Source: Erythrobacter sp. UBA2510
GTDB taxonomy: Bacteria > Pseudomonadota > Alphaproteobacteria > Sphingomonadales > Sphingomonadaceae
Length of the DNA stretch: 10,604 bases
Direction: 5' to 3'
NCBI GenBank assembly: GCA_002341345.1
Contig: DDNW01000086.1
Span: 483-11,086, forward strand
In this document: one piece after another, positions 5,597-10,604 of the stretch
Position numbering within the stretch: the first letter of the stretch is position 1
Layout of the letters: each line of letters starts with the position of its first letter
Position numbers and translations under genes: made by a program
Notes under the pieces: model-generated
Seen by the model: only the letters and a program-made list of their open reading frames with translations
Databases searched by the model: none
What the model was told of the DNA's origin: nothing

Positions 5597-5940
5597 TTGA
5601 ACTGTATGGTATTCCCAATTGTGACACTGTGAAGAAGGCCCGCAAATGGCTTGAGGCGGAGGGCATCGAATACGTCTTTCACGACTACAAGAAAGAAGGG
5701 GCCGACGTGGTGCAGGTCGAAAGGTGGATCGGGGCAGAGGGTCTCGACATCATCCTCAACCGGCGCGGGACGACATGGCGCAAGCTGCCCGATGAGGACA
5801 AGGCGCGCGCCGACGATGCTGCGCGGGCGGCGGTGCTGCTGGTGGAGCATCCCAGCATGATCAAGCGCCCGGTGGTCGAGTATCCGGGCGGGCTGCTGGT
5901 CGGGTTCGATCCCGCCCGATGGGAGGCTGTGTTGGCCTAG
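5593..5940 (+). CDS. YffB/ArsC-like thioredoxin-fold reductase
   Basis: A 115-residue protein of the ArsC/Spx superfamily, closest in pattern to E. coli YffB. Landmarks are YGIPNCDTVKKARKWL (5-20), with Cys10 as the only cysteine of the CXXC position, HDYKKEG (30-36), LNRRGTTWRKL (55-65), a helix ending at HPSMIKRPVV (85-94) and LLVGFDPARW (100-109). The superfamily includes glutathione-linked arsenate reductases and the regulator Spx. YffB itself binds glutathione but has no settled physiological role, and no ars genes lie nearby, so arsenate reduction should not be assumed. Its ATG overlaps the stop of the ABM gene (ATGA). It converges on the transporter gene with only 7 bp between the two stop codons, leaving little room for a separate terminator. 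Confidence 0.9.
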   Translation: MIELYGIPNCDTVKKARKWLEAEGIEYVFHDYKKEGADVVQVERWIGAEGLDIILNRRGTTWRKLPDEDKARADDAARAAVLLVEHPSMIKRPVVEYPGGLLVGFDPARWEAVLA

Positions 5941-5947
5941 CGTCGCC

Positions 5948-7264
5948 TCAATTAACCACCGGCACCGGCTCGGCCTCGACATGGCGGCTGCCGATCCGCA
6001 TCCAGCCGTAGACAGCGCTACCGGCCACCAGCAGCGCGACCATCGTCCAGACCACTTGTGCCAGTTCCTCGGTGCCGCCGAATATCGCGTATAGCGTGGC
6101 CCCCAGCGAGACGGGCAGGTTGCTCAGCGAATTGTAGATCGTGAACTGGGTCGCGGCGACATTCGGGTCGGACAATTGCATGCGCAACGGGTTGGAGACG
6201 ATGCTCGATACCGTATCGTGCAGCGCCCACAGGCAGCTGACGACGATGAAGGCGACGGTGCCGACCCAGATCGAACCGCCGTAGAGGATGAACAGCACCA
6301 GCAGCGCAAGGGAGAGATAGACCAGCATGGTCGCGATCCTCGGCCCCAGCCGCATGGTCAGCAGGCTGCCGATAGCGATGGCGGCAACGGCCATGGCCAG
6401 CTTTGCGGTCGAGAACATGGCCCCAAATCCTGCCGAGGTATAACCGGCTCCGACCACTGCGATGATCGGCCACATTGCGGTGATCATGCCGCCTGCCGTT
6501 CGGGTCAGCAAGGCGGCGCCCAGCAGCTTCAGGCTGTCCGGCTTGATCATCGAGCGGAAGGTGGCCTCGGCAATCGGCCACCACGCCCCGACATGACGTT
6601 CGAGGTTGACAGGTGAGGCCTTGCCCCGGCTCCACGGCAGGCGCTTTTCCTCCGGGCGTTCCTTTATGATGAGGGCCCACAAGGTTACGATCAGGATTAC
6701 CGGCAGAAACAACAGGAAGGTGGTGCTGCTGCCGAGATATTGCAGGCCCGCGCCCGCCGCCGCGCCGGAAACGGCGATTCCCACCGCCTGCCCGCCGAAC
6801 ATGAAGGCGCTGGCCGTACCCTGTTCGCGCTCGGGCAGGATATCGACCGCGAGGCCATCGACGGCGACATCCTGGATTGCCGATCCGGTCCCGATCAGGA
6901 AGACGATGTAGAGGATGACCTGGATGTCTTCCGGGCCGGGTCCGATCAGTGCGGCGATCGCAAAGCCGGCGATCATCAGCGCCTGCGAGGCGATCAGCCA
7001 AGCGCGGCGGCGGCCCATGGGGAGCCAGGCGTAACGGTCCATCACGGCAGCGGGGATGAACTTGAAGCTCCACGGCAGATAGGCCGCGGCGACGATCGCG
7101 GCGACATCGGCCTCTGGCGCGCCATTGGCAGCGAGCCACGCGGTGAAGCCCACGGTCGCGGTACCAACGGGCAGGCCCTGACCAAAATAGAGCAGGAAGA
7201 AGGTGAACAGCCTGACCGGCCTGCTTTCGGACAGGATCGGCCCGGTTGGCATCGGATCAGCCAT
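5948..7264 (-). CDS. AmpG-like major facilitator transporter
   Basis: An inner-membrane transporter of 438 residues with about 12 hydrophobic segments. It shows an AmpG-like pattern: FLLYFGQGLPVG (23-34), KFIPAAVMDRY followed by GRRRAW (68-89), and SAIQDVAVDGLAVDILPERE (128-147), which corresponds to the QD...D block of AmpG muropeptide permeases. Muropeptide import is possible, but related proteins move other substrates, so the substrate is unassigned. I chose the ATG at 7264, which overlaps the ubiG stop by 8 nt. The ATG at 7252, five bases after the ubiG stop, has a better-spaced GGATGG and is a real alternative (434 residues). The more upstream ATG at 7300 would lie well inside ubiG. Very likely co-transcribed with ubiG. 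Confidence 0.88.
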   Translation of the reverse strand: MADPMPTGPILSESRPVRLFTFFLLYFGQGLPVGTATVGFTAWLAANGAPEADVAAIVAAAYLPWSFKFIPAAVMDRYAWLPMGRRRAWLIASQALMIAGFAIAALIGPGPEDIQVILYIVFLIGTGSAIQDVAVDGLAVDILPEREQGTASAFMFGGQAVGIAVSGAAAGAGLQYLGSSTTFLLFLPVILIVTLWALIIKERPEEKRLPWSRGKASPVNLERHVGAWWPIAEATFRSMIKPDSLKLLGAALLTRTAGGMITAMWPIIAVVGAGYTSAGFGAMFSTAKLAMAVAAIAIGSLLTMRLGPRIATMLVYLSLALLVLFILYGGSIWVGTVAFIVVSCLWALHDTVSSIVSNPLRMQLSDPNVAATQFTIYNSLSNLPVSLGATLYAIFGGTEELAQVVWTMVALLVAGSAVYGWMRIGSRHVEAEPVPVVN

Positions 7265-7985
7265 CCATATGTGTTGCGGTGACGAGGTAATCGAGCGCAC
7301 AATTTTCCGACAGATGCCAGCCGCGCGTTGGCGTCAACGCAATGCCTCTTGGCTCGCTCATCGCGAGGCCCGCTTCGGCCAGCAGGTCGCGCAGCTCGTC
7401 AGGCGTGACGAAATCGTTCCAGTCATGCGTGCCCCTTGGCACTGCGCCGGACAGTTCGGCTGCCTCCACCACCAGCGCGCGACTCGCCAGGGTGCGGTTG
7501 GGGGTGGAGAGTAGCATCAGGCCATCGGGGGCAAGGTGTGCAGCCAGCTGGGCGAAGAAGGCACGCTTGTCGGCGACATGCTCGATCACCTCGAAACAGG
7601 TGACGAGATCGAACTGCCCAAGGCCGAGTGTGCCGAGCTCGCCCTGCTTGTACGTGAGCGAAAGGCCTGCGGCTGCCGCATGTTCACTCGCCACGGCGAT
7701 GTTTTCGGGCGCGGCATCGACGCCGGTGACGTCCGCGCCCAGCCGGGCCAGCGGTTCTGCCACCAGCCCCGCGCCGCAGCCGACATCGAGCGCGCGTTTG
7801 CCTGCTAGCGGGGTAATGCTCTCGATATCACCCGCCCAGTGAAGATCCACTGCCTCGCGCAGAAAGCCGAGGCGCAGCGGATTCACCTTGTGCAACATGG
7901 CCGAGGGACCAGTAGGGTCCCACCAGCGCGCAGCCTGCGCGCCGAAGCGGGCGGCCTCTTCGGGGCGGATCGTGGTATCGGTCAT
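7257..7985 (-). CDS. ubiG: Ubiquinone O-methyltransferase UbiG
   Basis: S-adenosylmethionine-dependent enzyme that carries out both O-methylations of ubiquinone biosynthesis, at the inner membrane surface. The 242-residue protein shows the N-terminal EEAARFGAQAARWWDP (9-24) and SAMLHKVNPLRL (28-39), which mark UbiG. The SAM-binding motif I is LDVGCGAGLVAEPLA (66-80), with the acidic end of strand 2 at GVDAAPENI (88-96). The post-II block FEVIEHV (131-137) and STPNRT (160-165) follow. I chose the ATG at 7985 because it fits the family N-terminus. The frame is open to an ATG at 8021, which would add 12 residues. Divergent from lysC, an arrangement I recall from other alphaproteobacteria, and followed with an overlap by a transporter gene. 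Confidence 0.95.
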   Translation of the reverse strand: MTDTTIRPEEAARFGAQAARWWDPTGPSAMLHKVNPLRLGFLREAVDLHWAGDIESITPLAGKRALDVGCGAGLVAEPLARLGADVTGVDAAPENIAVASEHAAAAGLSLTYKQGELGTLGLGQFDLVTCFEVIEHVADKRAFFAQLAAHLAPDGLMLLSTPNRTLASRALVVEAAELSGAVPRGTHDWNDFVTPDELRDLLAEAGLAMSEPRGIALTPTRGWHLSENCALDYLVTATHMDG

Positions 7986-8103
7986 CGCCGGGGCTAACCT
8001 TTGTTGCGGCAATTGCATCACGCTAGTTGCATGACTTTCGTCACATCCCTAACAGCGCGCGAGGCCCAGAGCCAGTAGGGTGCCAGCCAGACAAGGAGTA
8101 TTC
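7986..8103. promoter_or_regulatory. Divergent promoter region, ubiG / lysC
   Basis: This 118-bp gap must drive both genes. It contains TTGCA twice (8013-8017 and 8027-8031), 14 bp apart, and a dyad TGAC-TTTC-GTCA (8032-8043). A possible lysC promoter is TTGCAT (8027-8032) with TAACAG (8050-8055) at 17-bp spacing. Both boxes are only half matches to consensus. The lysC ribosome binding site AAGGAG (8093-8098) is strong and 5 nt from the GTG. I see no lysine-riboswitch structure, and the leader is too short for one. Confidence 0.45.
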
Positions 8104-9408
8104 GTGGCCCGCATCGTGATGAAATTCGGCGGCACCTCCATGGCGGGGACCGAGCGCATTCGCCGCGTCGCTAATCTGGTGCGCGCGCAGGCGGCCAATG
8201 GTAATGAAGTGGCGGTGGTCGTCTCGGCCATGGCGGGCGAGACCGATCGCCTGGTCAATTTCTGCCGTGAGGCCAATCCGCTGTATGATCCGGCGGAATA
8301 TGACGTGGTCGTTTCCAGCGGCGAACAGGTCACGAGCGGCCTGCTGGCGCTGACCCTGCAGGCGATGGGCTGCAAGGCGCGCAGCTGGCTCGGCTGGCAG
8401 CTGCCGGTCAAGACCTTCTCCGCCCATGCCAATGCCCGCGTCGGCGAGATATATGCCGAGCGGCTGGTCGAATCGATGCAAGGCGGCGAGATCGCGGTCA
8501 TTCCCGGCTTTCAGGGCCTGTCCGAGGAAGACCGCATCACCACCATGGGCCGCGGCGGGTCGGACACCTCGGCGGTGGCGATCGCGGCGGCGGTCGAGGC
8601 CGATCGTTGCGACATCTACACCGACGTCGACGGAGTTTACACCACCGACCCGCGCATCGTGGCGCGCGCGCGCAAATTGAAATACGTCACCTTCGAGGAA
8701 ATGCTCGAACTGGCCTCGGTCGGGGCCAAGGTGTTGCAGACCCGTTCGGTCAGCCTCGCGATGAAGCGCAATGTGCGCCTGCAGGTGTTGTCGTCATTCG
8801 TTGGGGAAGGCGCGCCCGCCGCCGATACATTGCCGGGCACGATGATCGTCTCCGAGGCGGAGATGGACGAGATCATGGAGAAAGAGAACATGGAACGTCA
8901 GACCGTCACCGGCATCGCGCATGACAAGAACGAGGCGCGCGTCGTGCTGACCCGCGTTCCCGACCGCCCGGGTGCGGTGGCCGAGATCTTCACCCCGCTG
9001 GGCGAGGCGGGGATCAATGTCGACATGATCATCCAGAACGTGGGCCGCGACAAGGGCGAGACAGACGTCACCTTCACCGTGCCCAAGGCGGAGCTGGCGC
9101 GCGCGCAGGCCCTGCTGGAAGATCGCAAGGACAAGATCGGCTTCAACCGCATCATCACCGATGCCAAGGTCGCCAAGATCTCGGTCGTGGGTATGGGCAT
9201 GAAGAGCCACACCGGCGTCGCCGCGCTGATGTTCAAGGCGCTGGCCGATCGCGGCATCAACGTGCAGGCGATCTCCACCAGCGAGATCAAGGTTTCGGTG
9301 CTGATCGACGAGGACGAGACTGAGCTCGCCGTGCGCGTACTGCACACTGCCTATGGTCTCGACAGCGATGATGCGCCGGTCGAAGTCCAGGGCGAGGTCA
9401 AGGCTTGA
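8104..9408 (+). CDS. lysC: Aspartate kinase
   Basis: Phosphorylates aspartate, the first step towards lysine, threonine, methionine and diaminopimelate. This is a monofunctional enzyme of 434 residues. The kinase domain (about 1-250) shows VMKFGGTSMAG (5-15), VVVSAMAGETD (38-48), SSGEQVTSGLLAL (71-83) and TMGRGGSDTSAVA (147-159), followed by DIYTDVDGVYTTDPR (170-184). Two C-terminal ACT domains (about 277-345 and 357-425) are the likely site of feedback inhibition by lysine and/or threonine. The start is GTG at 8104, set by AAGGAG 5 nt upstream. The frame is open to an earlier GTG at 8080, which lacks such a site. An internal ATG at codon 263 has its own ribosome binding site. The stop overlaps the next gene as TTGA. 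Confidence 0.96.
   Translation: MARIVMKFGGTSMAGTERIRRVANLVRAQAANGNEVAVVVSAMAGETDRLVNFCREANPLYDPAEYDVVVSSGEQVTSGLLALTLQAMGCKARSWLGWQLPVKTFSAHANARVGEIYAERLVESMQGGEIAVIPGFQGLSEEDRITTMGRGGSDTSAVAIAAAVEADRCDIYTDVDGVYTTDPRIVARARKLKYVTFEEMLELASVGAKVLQTRSVSLAMKRNVRLQVLSSFVGEGAPAADTLPGTMIVSEAEMDEIMEKENMERQTVTGIAHDKNEARVVLTRVPDRPGAVAEIFTPLGEAGINVDMIIQNVGRDKGETDVTFTVPKAELARAQALLEDRKDKIGFNRIITDAKVAKISVVGMGMKSHTGVAALMFKALADRGINVQAISTSEIKVSVLIDEDETELAVRVLHTAYGLDSDDAPVEVQGEVKA
8877..8892 (+). promoter_or_regulatory. Candidate internal ribosome binding site and start in lysC
   Basis: GGAG (8877-8880) lies 9 nt before an in-frame ATG (8890-8892, codon 263). Initiation here would give a 172-residue polypeptide containing only the two ACT domains. 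Corynebacterium and Bacillus aspartate kinases are known to make such a beta subunit from an in-frame start inside lysC. Whether this site is used here is inference. Confidence 0.4.
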
Positions 9409-10418
9409 GTACCTCCTATCCGAAGACCTCCGCGCTGATGGCGCGCGGTGCCGAATTCCTCGGCAGCGATTACGCGATCCTGTGCGGCGCGATGAGCTGG
9501 GTGTCGGAGCGTAACCTGGTGGCTGCGATCAGTAATGGCGGCGGCTTTGGCGTGATCGCCTGCGGTGCGATGACGCCCGAGCTGCTCGATGCCGAGATCA
9601 CCGGCACCAAGGCGCTGACGGACAAGCCCTTCGGCGTGAACCTGATCACCATGCACCCGCAATTGTTTGATCTGATCGGCGTGTGCGAAAAGCACGGCGT
9701 GGGCCATGTCGTGCTGGCAGGTGGCATTCCGCCCAAGGGCAGCGTCGAGGCGATCAAGGCCTTCGGGGCCAAGGTCATCGTGTTCGCGCCGACGCTGGCG
9801 CTGGCGAAGAAGTTGCTGCGTTCCGGCGCCGACGCACTGGTGATCGAGGGCAACGAGGCGGGCGGCCATATCGGCCCGGTCGCGACCAGTGTGCTGGCAC
9901 AGGAATTCCTCCCCGAACTCGCCACCGAATATCTCGTCTTCGTGGCGGGCGGCATCGGGCGCGGCGACATGATCGCCAGCTATCTGGAGATGGGCGCGGT
10001 TGGCGTACAGCTGGGCACGCGCTTCGCCTGTGCGACCGAGAGCATCGCCCACCCCGACTTCAAAAAAGCCTTCTTCCGCGCCAATGCCCGTGATGCGGTG
10101 GCGAGCGTCCAGCTCGATGCCCGCCTGCCGGTGATCCCGGTCCGCGCGCTCAAGAACAAGGGCACCGAGGAATTCACCGCCAAGCAGCGCGAGGTCGCCA
10201 ATCTGCTCGATGCAGGGACTGTCGACATGGGCGAAGCGCAGCTCCAGATCGAGCATTACTGGGCGGGCGCGCTGCGCCGTGCGGTGATCGACGGCGATGT
10301 CGAGAACGGCTCGCTGATGGCCGGGCAGTCGGTCGGTATGGTCAAGCAAGAAGAGCCTGTTGCAAGCATCATCGCGCAGTTGATGGAACAGAGCGAGGCG
10401 GCCCTGAACCGGCACTGA
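9405..10418 (+). CDS. Nitronate monooxygenase-like flavoprotein
   Basis: A 337-residue FMN-dependent TIM-barrel protein of the nitronate monooxygenase (former 2-nitropropane dioxygenase) group, which also includes FabK-type enoyl reductases. Visible parts are the N-terminal SDYAILCGAMSWVSERNLVA (21-40), NGGGFGVIACG (44-54) and KPFGVNLI (74-81). IEGNEAGGHIG (147-157) carries His155 as the likely catalytic base, and AGGIGRG (181-187) with GAVGVQLGTRF (197-207) forms the phosphate-binding part of the FMN site. The physiological substrate is not readable from sequence. The proposed start is a TTG overlapping the lysC stop (TTGA), with GAGG and AAGG just upstream. An ATG at codon 12 (9438) is the main alternative. 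Translation is probably coupled to lysC, though no metabolic link to aspartate kinase is known to me. Confidence 0.85.
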   Translation: MSTSYPKTSALMARGAEFLGSDYAILCGAMSWVSERNLVAAISNGGGFGVIACGAMTPELLDAEITGTKALTDKPFGVNLITMHPQLFDLIGVCEKHGVGHVVLAGGIPPKGSVEAIKAFGAKVIVFAPTLALAKKLLRSGADALVIEGNEAGGHIGPVATSVLAQEFLPELATEYLVFVAGGIGRGDMIASYLEMGAVGVQLGTRFACATESIAHPDFKKAFFRANARDAVASVQLDARLPVIPVRALKNKGTEEFTAKQREVANLLDAGTVDMGEAQLQIEHYWAGALRRAVIDGDVENGSLMAGQSVGMVKQEEPVASIIAQLMEQSEAALNRH

Positions 10419-10498
10419 TTTCGCCGAGAAGCAAACTGGACGCGCTGACGCGCGCTGCTATCCTGCCCGCGACAGGCAGCAAAGGCAGGGAGCCGCAT
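10419..10498 (+). promoter_or_regulatory. Intergenic leader with hairpins
   Basis: The 80-bp gap holds CGCGC-TGAC-GCGCG (10441-10454) and CTGCC/GGCAG (10463-10467 with 10475-10479, 7-nt loop). A second GGCAGG (10484-10489) touches the ribosome binding site GGGAG (10488-10492) and could pair with the same CCTGCC. The first hairpin may belong to the end of the upstream transcript. A promoter is expected but not clear. Confidence 0.35.
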
Positions 10499-10604
10499 AT
10501 GTGCGATCAGGACATTCTCGATCAGATGGGCCCAAACCAAAATGGATGGGGCAAAAGCGGTTGGGGTGGCAAGGGCGCCGGGTTCAACCGCAGGCAGTTC
10601 CATC
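10499..10604 (+). CDS. Partial gene, predicted Tat-exported protein
   Basis: Only the first 35 codons are in the window; the frame is open at the right edge. The ATG at 10499 has GGGAG 6 nt upstream. The peptide begins MCDQDILDQM, runs through a Gly/Trp-rich stretch (16-28) and reaches FNRRQFH at residues 29-35. That is a twin-arginine (RRxF) signal-like motif, with the hydrophobic core expected just beyond the edge. From memory, some sphingomonad dienelactone hydrolase-family proteins start with MCD and then a Tat motif, so that is one candidate. The visible part is too short to name a function. Confidence 0.65.
   Translation, partial: MCDQDILDQMGPNQNGWGKSGWGGKGAGFNRRQFH

Noticed and set aside
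6018..7139. 373-codon minus-strand frame inside the transporter gene
   Set aside because: It overlaps the transporter in another frame on the same strand, is rich in Arg, Gly and Pro, and lacks the membrane helices of the real product.
9351..10415. 354-codon minus-strand open frame opposite the flavoprotein gene
   Set aside because: It mirrors a clear enzyme gene and has the His/Arg/Gln-rich composition of a shadow frame.

Overview
The window looks like a chromosomal segment from a GC-rich alphaproteobacterium, most likely Sphingomonadales and perhaps Erythrobacteraceae. This rests on a GapR/DUF2312 nucleoid protein, a DUF1244 protein and a divergent ubiG/lysC pair. The taxon is inferred from gene content, not from a search. 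I see no rRNA, tRNA, CRISPR array, insertion sequence or prophage. Most of the window is core metabolism and chromosome maintenance.

Layout. Positions 1-146 are AT-rich, without a gene, and rich in inverted repeats. A small unrecognised reading frame (147-383, minus) is coupled to the 3' end of pyruvate kinase (pyk, 380-1882, minus). A 53-bp divergent gap leads to a rightward run: DUF1244 (1936-2247), gapR (2327-2563), yebC (2642-3388), a DUF3147-type membrane protein (3401-3751) and ruvC (3770-4240). An 8-bp stem-loop lies between gapR and yebC.

After ruvC, where ruvA and ruvB often follow, there is instead a stretch of visibly lower GC. It holds a predicted ankyrin-repeat lipoprotein (4358-5056) and a 225-bp intergenic region with a perfect 14-bp palindrome and a 9-bp tandem duplication. 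Next come an ABM-fold protein (5282-5596) and a YffB/ArsC-like thioredoxin-fold protein (5593-5940), coupled by an ATGA overlap. This is the most accessory-looking part of the window.

The next block on the minus strand is ubiG (ubiquinone O-methyltransferase, 7257-7985) followed by an AmpG-like major facilitator transporter (5948-7264). Divergent from ubiG is lysC (aspartate kinase, 8104-9408), coupled by a TTGA overlap to a nitronate monooxygenase-like flavoprotein (9405-10418). lysC contains a well-placed internal ribosome binding site and ATG that could give a separate regulatory beta subunit. The right edge cuts a gene (10499 onward) whose N-terminus carries a twin-arginine-like motif.

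I found no clear new multi-gene system. The points most worth checking are the small frame behind pyk, the possible internal start in lysC, the low-GC ankyrin lipoprotein beside ruvC, and the operator-like palindromes at 123-149 and 5161-5174.
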